Below, in pieces: positions 50,774-59,170 of a stretch of DNA of 64,000 nt. The DNA lies in NCBI GenBank assembly GCA_018831265.1, contig JAHJCO010000012.1:62001-126000 (forward strand), in the 5' to 3' direction. The notes below the pieces were generated by a model. It saw only the letters and a program-made list of their open reading frames with translations, had not been told where the DNA came from and did no database searches. A program made the position numbers and the translations under genes. The stretch's first letter is position 1. Each line of letters opens with the position of its first letter. The stretch comes from Actinomycetota bacterium (GTDB lineage: Bacteria > Actinomycetota > Geothermincolia > Fen-727 > Anoxymicrobiaceae).

Positions 50774-51724
50774 TCACGTCTCCCCGGCGGATCCCGGACC
50801 GTTGCTCCCGGACCCGGCGCGGTCCCGGTCGGTCACATCCCTCACGGTGGCAACCACGGTGGTGACCCTGCCGTCCTCCCCGGGTATGGGGGTGAGGATG
50901 TACTCGAAGTCACGTATCCCCCTGACCGTCGGGAAAGCGGTCTCGTACATGACCGCTTCACCGGTGTTCTTCGCCTTCTCCCTCTGAATATCGACCTTTT
51001 CCATGACCTCGGCCGGCATCCCCAGGTCCCACCAGTACCGGCCGGCCATCCGCTCCTGGGTCATCCCCAGGGCCTCGGCCGCCGGCCGGCTCGCGTAGAT
51101 GAACTTCCCCCTCTCATCCAGCAGGTAGAACTGGTCCGGGCTGGTGGACAGGATCTGGTCCAGGGTCTCGGCCTGCCGCTGGATCTGCTCGGAGATGACT
51201 CCCAGCGCCTCCTCCGCGCGTCGCCTTTCGTCTACCTCCGTCCTCAGTTCCTCGTTCGCCCGGGCCAGCTCCTCGGTGCGCTCGCGGACCTTGTGCTCCA
51301 GCTCTTCGTTTGCCCTGGCCAGCGCCTCCCGCGCCTTGCCCAGCTCGACATCGGATATGGCCGTCCTGGCCACCTCGGGCAGCCTCGCCACCAGGCTCTC
51401 GTCCTTGACCAGGTAACCCGACGCGCGCAGGCGGAACGCCTCAGCCGCCACCTGCTCGTCTCCCCGGCCCGTGACAATGATCACCGGAGGGTGATCATCC
51501 GTGGAGGTGATCCAGGAGAGCAGGTCCAGCCCGTTGCCGTTCGGCAGGTCGTAGTCGAGTATCACGATGTCGAAGGCGTCCTCGGCGAGCAGCCGCCTCG
51601 CCGCGTTGCCGTCGGGTGCACTCAGCACCGAGGCAGCCAGCCTCCGGGTCATGAGCTTGCCCATGACCTCGGCGGTCTGGGGGTCGTCCTCGACTATCAG
51701 TATCCTGGTCGGACTATCCGGCAA
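50774..51724 (-). CDS. Receiver-coiled coil-PAS protein without kinase or DNA-binding domain
   Basis: A 316-residue protein: receiver at about 1-125 (D13/D14 pocket, phosphoacceptor in IVILDYDLP), an acidic coiled coil (about 128-185, with repeated 'ARANEELE' and 'RTEELARANEELRTE') and one PAS domain (about 190-305) closing at 'VVATVRDVTDRDRAG'. There is no His kinase, GGDEF or helix-turn-helix, so it is probably an adaptor or an input platform for a separate kinase. The start is TTG; the ribosome site is weak. Confidence 0.8.
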   Translation of the reverse strand: MPDSPTRILIVEDDPQTAEVMGKLMTRRLAASVLSAPDGNAARRLLAEDAFDIVILDYDLPNGNGLDLLSWITSTDDHPPVIIVTGRGDEQVAAEAFRLRASGYLVKDESLVARLPEVARTAISDVELGKAREALARANEELEHKVRERTEELARANEELRTEVDERRRAEEALGVISEQIQRQAETLDQILSTSPDQFYLLDERGKFIYASRPAAEALGMTQERMAGRYWWDLGMPAEVMEKVDIQREKAKNTGEAVMYETAFPTVRGIRDFEYILTPIPGEDGRVTTVVATVRDVTDRDRAGSGSNGPGSAGET

Positions 51725-51939
51725 ATAACCTGCCTCGAGTCAGTGAGAGCGCTGTCAACGGTCCTATCACGATGGATTCTCCATGCCCTGCCGCGACCCT
51801 GCCCCGCACCGGAACGCAAAATCGCAGGAAAGGCGCACGACCCCTTTTTTTTGCGTCTTTTTCACCTGGCCGCTGCGTTCGCGCCCCGGGTATTCACACA
51901 CGCTTGTTTCTGCTACAATCGCCTCGTATTCGAGCGAAG
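51725..51939 (+). other. Gap with a hairpin-forming repeat relative and promoter-like site
   Basis: No coding frame is supported here. ACGCAAAA (51814-51821) and TTTTGCGT (51849-51856) could close a hairpin; its inner part resembles the GGGTC/CAAAATC repeat family near 49.8 kb. A run of eight T lies inside the right arm. A possible -10, TACAAT at 51914-51919, would start the RRM gene transcript; the best -35 fit is poor. Confidence 0.4.
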
Positions 51940-52017
51940 ATGGCGTGCAGGAGGCAATCCCTGTCCCGGGGTGCGATCCCCGGGACTTTGTTTGTGCGGG
52001 GGAGGTGCAAGGACTAG
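51940..52017 (+). CDS. Possible 25-residue leader peptide overlapping the RRM gene start
   Basis: ATG 51940 opens MACRRQSLSRGAIPGTLFVR and ends in GRCKD, with TAG at 52015-52017 sharing its last base with the RRM gene's GTG (TAGTG). The frame runs through a terminator-like hairpin at 51963-51993. It looks like a regulatory leader; the ribosome site is weak. Confidence 0.4.
   Translation: MACRRQSLSRGAIPGTLFVRGRCKD
51963..51993 (+). promoter_or_regulatory. Terminator-like hairpin in the RRM gene leader
   Basis: Perfect nine-base arms GTCCCGGGG (51963-51971) and CCCCGGGAC (51978-51986) enclose TGCGAT and are followed by TTTGTTT (51987-51993). It ends 23 bases before the GTG start, so it could act as an attenuator or RNA-binding site. 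Confidence 0.6.
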
Positions 52018-52292
52018 TGAAGATATACGTCGGTAACCTCAGTTACTCGGTCAACGAGGACGAGCTCAGGACGGCTTTCGGGCCGTTCGGCACGGTGGAC
52101 TCGGTGGATGTCATCATCGACCGCAACACGGGCCGTTCCAAGGGCTTCGGCTTCGTAGAGATGAGCAACGACGAGGAGGCGAAGGCTGCCATAGCGGGTC
52201 TCAACGGCAAGGACCTGGCCGGGCGCAGCATGAACGTGAACGAGGCGAGGCCGAGGACGGACCGCCCGCCACGCTCCAACTACCGCTACTAG
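52017..52292 (+). CDS. RRM-domain RNA-binding protein
   Basis: A 91-residue protein consisting of one RNA recognition motif. RNP2 is IYVGNLS at residues 3-9, and RNP1 is SKGFGFVEM near residues 41-49. The tail is short and basic (ARPRTDRPPRSNYRY). Bacterial RRM proteins of this type are often cold-induced and act in RNA metabolism. GTG 52017 is used because AAGGA and a longer GGGGGAGG lie just ahead, and translation of the leader frame ends on it. Regulation through the leader hairpin is likely but unproven. Confidence 0.88.
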   Translation: MKIYVGNLSYSVNEDELRTAFGPFGTVDSVDVIIDRNTGRSKGFGFVEMSNDEEAKAAIAGLNGKDLAGRSMNVNEARPRTDRPPRSNYRY

Positions 52293-52386
52293 GATCCGCG
52301 TGCGGGGGGGTCCGGTGGTCCTGCTCCGGCCGTCGGCCCGCCGCAACGTATTCCGCATACGTGGTCGTTCCATCCCGGCGAGGACG

Positions 52387-52404
52387 TACCCGTGGCCACG
52401 GGTA
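52387..52404. promoter_or_regulatory. Perfect 18-base palindrome
   Basis: TACCCGTGGCCACGGGTA is its own reverse complement and lies between the RRM and receiver genes. It could be an operator for a dimeric regulator. A possible -10 (TAGTAT, 52465-52470) lies 61 bases further on. Confidence 0.4.
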
Positions 52405-52497
52405 TGACAGGCCTGCCGGGCGGGCGCACCTGCCGGTTGCCGCTCCGGCGCCGGACTGCGAGAATAGTATTGCCCTGACGGCGATGGAAGGTTGGCG

Positions 52498-52875
52498 ATG
52501 AGCGGCACATGCATTGCCCTGGTGGTCGACGACGACGAGTCGATAGTCAGGATGCTGAGGGTCCGCCTGGAGGCCGAGGGATATGAGGCCGTCCTCGCGC
52601 TGGACGGGGTCGCCGCCGTCGAGCTGGCCGTTGAGCGCCACCCCGACGTGATCCTCCTGGACATCGCCATGCCGTCCGTCACTGGCGTGGACGTCCTGGA
52701 CAGGCTCGAGGCCTCGGATGCGACCCGCGGCATCCCGGTGCTGGTAATAACCGCTTACACCCAGATGATCGACTCGGTCAAGGGATACGACGCCGTCAAG
52801 GAATGCTTCGTAAAGCCGTTCGACATGCCGAGTCTGATGAGCAGGATCAGAGAGGTAACCTCGCGGTGCGCGTAA
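52498..52875 (+). CDS. Single-domain response regulator (receiver only)
   Basis: A 125-residue receiver with D11-D13, phosphoacceptor D55 (ILLDIAMPS) and Lys in CFVKPFD. There is no output domain. ATG 52498 has GGAAGG seven bases ahead. It ends 34 bases before the second PMT-like cassette and might be co-transcribed with it, a possible link between signalling and the cassette. Confidence 0.86.
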   Translation: MSGTCIALVVDDDESIVRMLRVRLEAEGYEAVLALDGVAAVELAVERHPDVILLDIAMPSVTGVDVLDRLEASDATRGIPVLVITAYTQMIDSVKGYDAVKECFVKPFDMPSLMSRIREVTSRCA

Positions 52876-52909
52876 CGCGCGCATCGAGGGTGATGCGGAG
52901 CACCAGGGG

Positions 52910-54481
52910 GTGAAGGCGGAGCACGAGGAGCCCCCCGCCCGAACCGCCGGTAGAGCGTCCCGCTACAGTGCTTACACCCTGGGCGCGCTGGTCCTCACGG
53001 GGGCCGTCGCCCGTCTTGTCTTCCTGTTTCAGCCCATACGCTACGACGAGGTCACCACCTTCTACGACTTCGCCATACAGCCCTTCGCCGTCGGCCTCAC
53101 CCACTACCCTTACCCCAACAACCACCTGCTCCTGACGTTCCTGGACAGGCTCATCATCCGGTACGTCTCCGACGCGGCCTGGGCGATCAGGCTCCCGGAT
53201 TTCCTGGCGGGGGTCCTCCTGGTACCCGCCCTCTACCTGCTGTTCAGGAGGCTCTACGGCGATCGTGCGGGCCTGTTCGCGGCGGCGCTCGCGGCGATCA
53301 ACCCGCTGCTGGTGTCGCAGTCCGTGCAGGCCCGCGGGTACTCCCTGCAGGCTCTGATAGTGGTGCTGCTGGTCATCGCGGCCGTCGGCCTGAAGCGAAG
53401 ACCGAGCGCCGGGGGCTGGGCCTGGTTCGTGGTGTTGACCGTCCTGGGTTTCTACGACATGCCGACCATGATCTACTTCATAGGACCGGTGGCAGCCTGG
53501 CTTCTCATCTCCGCGCTCGTGGGGGATGTCCCCCGGAAAGGGCTCCGGTTCGTCGCAGTGCTGGCGGGGTCCCTGGCCGCGGCGGGGCTGCTGACCTTCC
53601 TCCTGTACCTGCCGGTGATCTCGAAGGTCGGGGTCGGGTACCTGGTCAACAACCCGCAGACCAGGGCGTTCCCGCTCTCCTGGATACCCAGGATGATGCC
53701 GGGCATCGGGGTGAGTTCCTGGCGGGCCGTCAACCTCGACCTGGGGCCGCTGCTTCCCGCGGTGGTGCTCTTCGGCTTCGTAGTGGCCCTGGTCCTGCAC
53801 GGGCGGCTGTCGAGCGACCGGGTGAACCTGCCGCTCATCGCCGTCGCGTGGTACCTGCTGGTGGTGCTTGCCATGCGCGTGCCCCCGCCGCTCAGGGCCG
53901 TACTGCCGCTGGTGGCCCTGTACCTGGGGTTCGCCGGTGCCGGCCTGGACTACGCGGCGAGAAGGGCCGGCATGGCATACCGGCGGCTCTCGTTCCGGCG
54001 CAGGCGGTGGAGCCCGGGCACCGTGTGTGTGCTGGTGGTCGCGGTGACACTGTTCTTCGCATCACTGGTGGTCGCGGGGGCGAGCCCGTACGCCACACTG
54101 GAGGACGGCACCAGGGACCCTTCGCTCTTCAGGGTGGGCCCGGAGGTGGCCGGGGCACTGGATGACCTGCTGCTACCTGGCGACCTGGTCTACACGCCCC
54201 CGATAAGCATCTGGCCGCTGGAGTACAACTTCGCACTGAACGGCGTCCCGTTCGACTACCTGTACGGGAATATGCACGCGGCTCAGCCCGTGAGCCTGGC
54301 CTCGGTGAACAGGGTGATCGTGGTGGAGTCCTTCACCGAGCGGCACACCCTCGACTGGGCGGTCAGGGGGACGCCGGCCGAGGTGCTGGACTTCAGCGAG
54401 CCGTCGGAGGCGATCACCACCGACGAGTACCGGATACTGGTGTTCGACCTGCGCGAGGGGGGTGGCAAGGGTGGGCCGTAA
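52910..54481 (+). CDS. PMT-like glycosyltransferase (GT-C), cassette 2
   Basis: A 523-residue paralogue of the PMT-like gene at 22.5 kb. It shares the first-loop 'LVFLFQPIRYDEVTTFYDF' with its Asp-Glu pair, 'YPNNHLLLTFLDRLI', and 'QSVQARGYSLQALIVVLLVI'. About ten membrane segments follow, then an outer C-terminal domain of some 120 residues. It is expected to use a polyprenyl-linked sugar on the outer membrane face. GTG 52910 is the assigned start, with GGAG a little upstream. The next gene starts 20 bases before its end. Confidence 0.82.
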   Translation: MKAEHEEPPARTAGRASRYSAYTLGALVLTGAVARLVFLFQPIRYDEVTTFYDFAIQPFAVGLTHYPYPNNHLLLTFLDRLIIRYVSDAAWAIRLPDFLAGVLLVPALYLLFRRLYGDRAGLFAAALAAINPLLVSQSVQARGYSLQALIVVLLVIAAVGLKRRPSAGGWAWFVVLTVLGFYDMPTMIYFIGPVAAWLLISALVGDVPRKGLRFVAVLAGSLAAAGLLTFLLYLPVISKVGVGYLVNNPQTRAFPLSWIPRMMPGIGVSSWRAVNLDLGPLLPAVVLFGFVVALVLHGRLSSDRVNLPLIAVAWYLLVVLAMRVPPPLRAVLPLVALYLGFAGAGLDYAARRAGMAYRRLSFRRRRWSPGTVCVLVVAVTLFFASLVVAGASPYATLEDGTRDPSLFRVGPEVAGALDDLLLPGDLVYTPPISIWPLEYNFALNGVPFDYLYGNMHAAQPVSLASVNRVIVVESFTERHTLDWAVRGTPAEVLDFSEPSEAITTDEYRILVFDLREGGGKGGP

Positions 54482-55415
54482 GCGGAGCGTGTTGTCGGCG
54501 TGCCTGCTCCTGCTGGTGGTGCTCGTCATCGGCGCCGCCGTCATCTGGAACGCGCCCACTCCATACAGGTCCGGCGGGAGCCTCCCCGGTCTCGCGCGCA
54601 TCGACCCCCCGTTTGGCGTCCGGTTCTACGGGGTCAGCGCGCTGGGCCGCGACTCGGCCTGGGTGGTGGGCGACGCCGGGGTGGTGCTGCATTACGACGG
54701 AACCGGTTGGAGCAGACACGACGCGGGCACCACGCTGCAGCTCAACGCGGTGTGCGCCGTCGACCCCTCACACGTTTGGGTCGTCGGGTCCCGGGGTTTC
54801 GCGGCCCTGTTCGACGGCCGGTCCTGGCGGGCGGTCCCGACAGGCGTAGACCGGGAGCTGACCGCGGTCAGTGCCCTCGATCCGGAGCACGTATGGGCGG
54901 TTGGCTGGGGAGGCATTGTCCTCTTCTTCGACGGGGAGCGGTGGTCGACGGAGCGGCTGGACGTGGCGGTCCTCAGGGGAGTGCACGTGGTGGACCGGAC
55001 GGAGGTGTGGGCCGTCGGCGACTCCGGGTTGCTCTACCGCTACGACGGCGATCGGTGGGCGCGCAGGCCTTCGGGTACGGACATGGAGCTTACCGCTGTC
55101 GCGGCCGCGCCCGGCGCCCCGCAGGCGGTGGGCCTCGAGGGGACCATCCTGACCGTCGACGGCACATCCGCCCGGGTGACCCGTGACGGCAACACCACCT
55201 TCCGGGGAGTCGCGCGCAGGGGTGACTCCCGATGGGCGGTGGGGTTCTCCAAACCGCTGTGGATGCACAGGGAGAGCCTGGTGCTGAAAGCCTCGGGGGA
55301 CGGTCCGTGGCTGACCGTTCCCGCGCCCGAGGGGCTCTACCCGACCGCGATATCGGTCGCGGATGACGGCTCGGTCTTCGTCGCGGGCCTGGGGGGTGTG
55401 TGCGTTGCGCGGTGA
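54462..55415 (+). CDS. WAVG-repeat beta-propeller, cassette 2 (first)
   Basis: A 317-residue protein with an uncleaved-looking N-terminal membrane anchor ('SVLSACLLLLVVLVIGAAVI', about residues 9-28) and no lipobox. The outer part has about six propeller units: 'DSAWVVGDAGVVLHYDGTGW', 'PSHVWVVGSRGFAALFDG', 'PEHVWAVGWGGIVLFFDGER', 'RTEVWAVGDSGLLYRYDG'. It closely resembles the first propeller of cassette 1, down to the closing 'PEGLYPT' block. GTG 54462 overlaps the upstream gene by 20 bases (GTG 54471 is an alternative). Confidence 0.75.
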   Translation: MARVGRKRSVLSACLLLLVVLVIGAAVIWNAPTPYRSGGSLPGLARIDPPFGVRFYGVSALGRDSAWVVGDAGVVLHYDGTGWSRHDAGTTLQLNAVCAVDPSHVWVVGSRGFAALFDGRSWRAVPTGVDRELTAVSALDPEHVWAVGWGGIVLFFDGERWSTERLDVAVLRGVHVVDRTEVWAVGDSGLLYRYDGDRWARRPSGTDMELTAVAAAPGAPQAVGLEGTILTVDGTSARVTRDGNTTFRGVARRGDSRWAVGFSKPLWMHRESLVLKASGDGPWLTVPAPEGLYPTAISVADDGSVFVAGLGGVCVAR

Positions 55416-56436
55416 CAGGGCGCACAGGCCCTCGGCGCTCCCCTGGTTGCTCGTAGCACTGGTATCCGTCATGGTACTGGTCTTCGTCTACCCGATGGGC
55501 GGGCGGATAGTGGACTGGTCGGCCGGGCTTGCCGAGCGGGGGAGCTCCTTCGGTAGTGTGGCCGCCCTCGACGACGGCCACGCCTGGGTTGTGGGCACGG
55601 ACGGCTCTATCTACTTCCGGGACGGGAGGTCGTGGGAGAAGCAGGACAGCGGCACGGAAAGGTCACTGATCGCCGCCGCCGCCGCCGACCCGGACCACGT
55701 TTGGGCGATCTACGACAACGGGGTCCTGAGGTTCGACGGCAAGTCCTGGAGCGCCGAAGCCGGCCTGAGAGGGGCATCCGGGCTGCGCGCGATCTGCGCC
55801 GCCGACGCCTCGCACGTGTGGGTGGTGGGCGCCTCCGGCCTCGTCCTCTTCTTCGACGGCGAGAGCTGGAGCAGGCAGGAAAGCGGCGTGGACTGGGGGC
55901 TGGCTTCCGTGTGCTCGGCGGGACCGGACCGCGCCTGGGCGGTCGGTGAGGGCGGCATCCTCGCCTTCGACGGGCAGTCCTGGCGAACGGAGTGGAGCAG
56001 CGGGGACTCCGGCGTGAGCGCCCGCCTGACCGGCGTGGCCACCTCCGGCGGTGGGGACGCCTGGGCGGTGGGCTTCTCGGCGGATACGACATACCTGCCG
56101 GTGTCGGTCTTCCTGCGGCGGCAGGGCGGTTCATGGTCGGTCGCCCACCGGGAACCGGACCTGCGTTTCACCTTGATACATGTAGACGCCGAGTCCCGCC
56201 TCTGGGCCGCGGGCAGCGGCTACGCCCTGGTCACATACCAGGACGGCGCCTGGAGCAGGCCGCTGCGGAGCTCCGAGGAGCTCGACTACTTCACGACCTA
56301 CGGGATCGACTCCGGCGGAGGGACGCTCTTCATGGCGGGCAACCTCGCGGCGACGGGCGGGATGACCTTCGCCTCGGTATTCGAGATGGAGGACGGGGTC
56401 TGGAACATGACCGGCTTCCCCGGGGCGGGCAAGTGA
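55405..56436 (+). CDS. WAVG-repeat beta-propeller, cassette 2 (second)
   Basis: A 343-residue protein with an N-terminal membrane anchor ('ALPWLLVALVSVMVLVFVYP') and about seven propeller units such as 'DGHAWVVGTDGSIYFRDG', 'PDHVWAIYDNGVLRFDGKSW' and 'ASHVWVVGASGLVLFFDGES'. TTG 55405 is preferred, being eight bases after GGGGGG; it overlaps the first propeller's end by 11 bases. The longer frame from 55363 is a shadow. A terminator follows at 56472-56491. Confidence 0.74.
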   Translation: MRGDRAHRPSALPWLLVALVSVMVLVFVYPMGGRIVDWSAGLAERGSSFGSVAALDDGHAWVVGTDGSIYFRDGRSWEKQDSGTERSLIAAAAADPDHVWAIYDNGVLRFDGKSWSAEAGLRGASGLRAICAADASHVWVVGASGLVLFFDGESWSRQESGVDWGLASVCSAGPDRAWAVGEGGILAFDGQSWRTEWSSGDSGVSARLTGVATSGGGDAWAVGFSADTTYLPVSVFLRRQGGSWSVAHREPDLRFTLIHVDAESRLWAAGSGYALVTYQDGAWSRPLRSSEELDYFTTYGIDSGGGTLFMAGNLAATGGMTFASVFEMEDGVWNMTGFPGAGK

Positions 56437-56471
56437 GAATTCACCTCAACCATCTTTTCTCAGGTGAGAAT

Positions 56472-56491
56472 AGACCTCTGAGGTCTTTTTT
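56472..56491 (+). terminator. Intrinsic terminator after cassette 2
   Basis: AGACC (56472-56476) pairs with GGTCT (56482-56486) around TCTGA, followed by a run of six T. A second inverted pair TCACCT/AGGTGA (56441-56446 and 56462-56467) precedes it. Confidence 0.65.
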
Positions 56492-56613
56492 CACTATACC
56501 GTGGGAGCCGGGAGTGCGTTAATGACTCTTTGCCGGATGGCGTTATATCCCGTGGACGTGGCGACCCCGGGGAGCGCGGCGTAATCAGGGGCGCGGGCGA
56601 CCGTATACCAGAC

Positions 56614-57195
56614 ATGCAAGAGCAACAGCTCAACAGGATAATCGAGCAGGCGCGGACCAGCCCGGAGGCGTTCGGGGTGCTGTACGACACGTTCCAGCCG
56701 ATGATGTTCAGCTACGTTGCCCGGCGGGTATCCAACACCGCGGACGCCGAGGACGTGTGCGCGCAGGTCTTCGAGAAGCTGCTGATCGGCCTCGGCCGCT
56801 TCGACCCGGAGCGGGCGTCATTCAAGACCTGGCTCTACAAGGTGGCGAACAACACGGTGATCGACTACTACCGCGAAAGGGGCAAGACCCGCCACCTGAG
56901 CCTGGACGAGGCCATGGAGACCTACCGGTACGAAGGCCGGGTGGAGGTGGACTACACGCGGAAGTACCTGCAGGTGATGTCGCTGATCTCCGAGCTGCCG
57001 AGCGCCCACCAGGAGGTGCTGTCTCTTCGGTTTATTGAAGACATGGAGAACGACGAGATCGCCAGGGTGCTGGGTTGCAGCAAGCGCCACGCCGCCGTGA
57101 AGCTTTTCAGGGCCCTCAAGGCGCTGAGGAAGCTGGCGGCCGACAGTGGTGTGCTTGACGAGATCGAGGAAGGCGTTTCCGGTGGCCGGGGTTAA
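56614..57195 (+). CDS. ECF-type RNA polymerase sigma factor
   Basis: A 193-residue sigma-70-family protein. Region 2 is seen as 'DTFQPMMFSYVARRVSNTAD', 'AEDVCAQVFEKLLIGLGRFD' and 'FKTWLYKVANNTVIDYYRER'; region 4 as 'LPSAHQEVLSLRFIEDMEND' then 'EIARVLGCSKRHAAVKLFRA'. Regions 1.1 and 3 are absent, as in ECF factors. ATG 56614 is chosen; no ribosome site is visible, and an upstream TTG at 56530 would add 28 residues of non-conserved sequence. The next gene, a membrane protein with FecR-like domain, overlaps its end by 14 bases and could serve as its anti-sigma factor. Confidence 0.85.
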   Translation: MQEQQLNRIIEQARTSPEAFGVLYDTFQPMMFSYVARRVSNTADAEDVCAQVFEKLLIGLGRFDPERASFKTWLYKVANNTVIDYYRERGKTRHLSLDEAMETYRYEGRVEVDYTRKYLQVMSLISELPSAHQEVLSLRFIEDMENDEIARVLGCSKRHAAVKLFRALKALRKLAADSGVLDEIEEGVSGGRG

Positions 57196-58567
57196 CGGCG
57201 AGAGGGAGAAGAGGATACAGAGGTACCTGCGCTTCTTCGCGGACGCGGGGATCCGCCGCGGCGGGCGCAGCGCCCAGGACGCTGCGCGGATGGCCGCGAC
57301 GCTGGAGGCGCTCGAGCCGGATGCCCCCGAGCAGGACCCGGCGTCGGTCGCCCGTACCCGGGATTCCCTGATGCGGGCACACATCCGCATGCGGGTTGAA
57401 GGCCGCGGGAAAGCGCGGATCGCGCCACCGCCGTGGTTGTCGGCCCGCAGGGTGGCGTTGGCGGGAGTGGCCGCGGCGCTCCTGGCGATCGCGGTGGCAC
57501 TGGCGCTCACCCTCACCGGCGGCAGGGGGGAGGAGGTCGCCCTGCTCAGGATCTACCGGGGGGGCGTCACGGTGTACCCGGGTGGCGGGGGAGAGCCGAC
57601 AACGGTCACCGGTGAGACGCGGATCAGGGTGAACGACCGGGTCGAGACCGGCGGGGACGGCCTGGCCGAGATAGACCTGGACAACGGCGGGGTGGCGCGG
57701 CTCGACGGCGCAAGCGCGCTCTCGATCGAGGGCTCCGGTGAGGACGGTACCACGATGACGGGGGTGGAGGGGAACGTCTTCAGTAACGCCTCGGGGCTCA
57801 CGACGTATGCTCTGACCTTTGACGAGGTAACCATCAACGGCGGCGGAGCGGTGTTCAACACGGATGCTGTCCCCGGCGGGGTCAGGCTTCGGGTGATAGA
57901 CGGCGACACGAGGATCTCGAACCGCGGGGTGACCGAGAGTGTCAGCGGCGGGGAGGAAGCCGTCGCCGGCGAACAGGACGGGGAGCCGGTCGTGTCCATC
58001 GCCGAGACCGATCCCGAGGTCATACAGGAGCCCTGGTATGCCTGGAACCTCGCCCTCGACCGATCCGGCACCAGGCAGGGCGGACCCATAACGACCGCTC
58101 CTGGAGGCGACGTGATCGAGCTGCCACCTCCGGGGCCCACGGACACGACGCTCCCGGACGAGACCACCGCCGACGATACCACCCCGACCGATACGGCTCC
58201 GTCCGACTCGAGCACACTGTCTTCGACACCCGGACCAGATCAGAGCCTTACAGTCGCTCTCACCGCGACCGCGACATCCGACCGCGTGATACTGAGGTGG
58301 TCGGTGGGCGGCTCCGGCTCATTCCACTCCGTTGCGATCCTCAGGACCGCATCCAACGCCGTCCCGGTCGATCCATCGAACCGGCGCGCGCAGGTGGCAT
58401 CCACGGTCACCGGCTACCGGGATACCGAGGTGACCCATGGCGAAAGATATACGTACAGGGTCTGCCTCCTGAAGTGGGGAAAGGTCCAGGTCTACAGCAA
58501 CACGGTCTCGGTCCAGGTCCCTCTTGAAAACACGACCGAAAGGAATCAGACACCGCTCACCCAGTGA
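57182..58567 (+). CDS. Membrane-anchored FecR-like protein with C-terminal Fn3-like domain
   Basis: A 461-residue protein: a ~95-residue cytoplasmic part (RRGGRSAQDAARMAATLEAL, with Arg/Glu-rich helices), one membrane segment ('VALAGVAAALLAIAVALALT') and an outer FecR-like beta domain ('RIYRGGVTVYPGGG', 'VETGGDGLAEIDLDNGGVAR'). A Pro/Thr-rich stretch (about 320-365) leads to a fibronectin-III-like domain ('TATSDRVILRWSVGGSG', 'YTYRVCLLKWG'). Being co-translated with a sigma factor, its cytoplasmic part may bind that factor, but no classical zinc anti-sigma (HxxxCxxC) motif is seen. GTG 57182 has GAGGAAGG eight bases ahead. Confidence 0.75.
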   Translation: MAGVNGEREKRIQRYLRFFADAGIRRGGRSAQDAARMAATLEALEPDAPEQDPASVARTRDSLMRAHIRMRVEGRGKARIAPPPWLSARRVALAGVAAALLAIAVALALTLTGGRGEEVALLRIYRGGVTVYPGGGGEPTTVTGETRIRVNDRVETGGDGLAEIDLDNGGVARLDGASALSIEGSGEDGTTMTGVEGNVFSNASGLTTYALTFDEVTINGGGAVFNTDAVPGGVRLRVIDGDTRISNRGVTESVSGGEEAVAGEQDGEPVVSIAETDPEVIQEPWYAWNLALDRSGTRQGGPITTAPGGDVIELPPPGPTDTTLPDETTADDTTPTDTAPSDSSTLSSTPGPDQSLTVALTATATSDRVILRWSVGGSGSFHSVAILRTASNAVPVDPSNRRAQVASTVTGYRDTEVTHGERYTYRVCLLKWGKVQVYSNTVSVQVPLENTTERNQTPLTQ

Positions 58568-58714
58568 GTACGATCCGGGGCTGCAGGCCTGCCCGGCCGG
58601 AGCCATGCCGTCCCGCCAGCCGATCTCTCCGTTTGCCCCGGTAATATCCCTCCCCGGTTTCCGTATTCATTCGAAGCAGCAGAGAGCTGCAGCAGCGATG
58701 AAGGGGGCGGGAAG

Positions 58715-59152
58715 ATGAAGAAACCGGGAGCGACGGCTCTACCTGCTACTCGCAAGAGGGTGCTGGTTGCAGACGATGATCACATGCTGGTGGAGGCCCT
58801 GTGCCTCTTCCTTGGGCTGGAGGGCTTCGAGGTCATCTCAGCCCAGAGCGGCATGGGGGCACTGAACGAGATCGAGATGTCTTCCCCGGATGCTGTGATA
58901 CTGGATATCAGCATGCCGGTACTGGACGGGGCACAGGTATGCCGCCATCTCAGGAACGTCATGGGCGACCGGAATACTCCTGTCATCGTGCTAACCGGGC
59001 TGGTCGATCAGCGATGGCGCAAGTTGATGTCGGAAGCGGGCGCGGACGAGTTCGTGCCGAAGCCGTGCGACTTCAAGGAGCTGTCCTCGCTGGTCAGTCG
59101 CCTGACCGGTGACGGAGTCGAGGCAGAGGTGAGCGAGACCGGGCGGGATTGA
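58715..59152 (+). CDS. Single-domain response regulator (receiver only)
   Basis: A 145-residue receiver with a 15-residue basic N-terminal extension, acidic pocket D20-D22, phosphoacceptor D64 (VILDISMPVLDG) and conserved Lys in FVPKPCD. No output domain. ATG 58715 has GGGGGCGGGAAG ahead. It sits between the sigma/FecR pair and the pilin-like genes and may belong to either. Partner kinase unknown. Confidence 0.85.
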   Translation: MKKPGATALPATRKRVLVADDDHMLVEALCLFLGLEGFEVISAQSGMGALNEIEMSSPDAVILDISMPVLDGAQVCRHLRNVMGDRNTPVIVLTGLVDQRWRKLMSEAGADEFVPKPCDFKELSSLVSRLTGDGVEAEVSETGRD

Positions 59153-59170
59153 CGGTCCGCAATCGACGCT

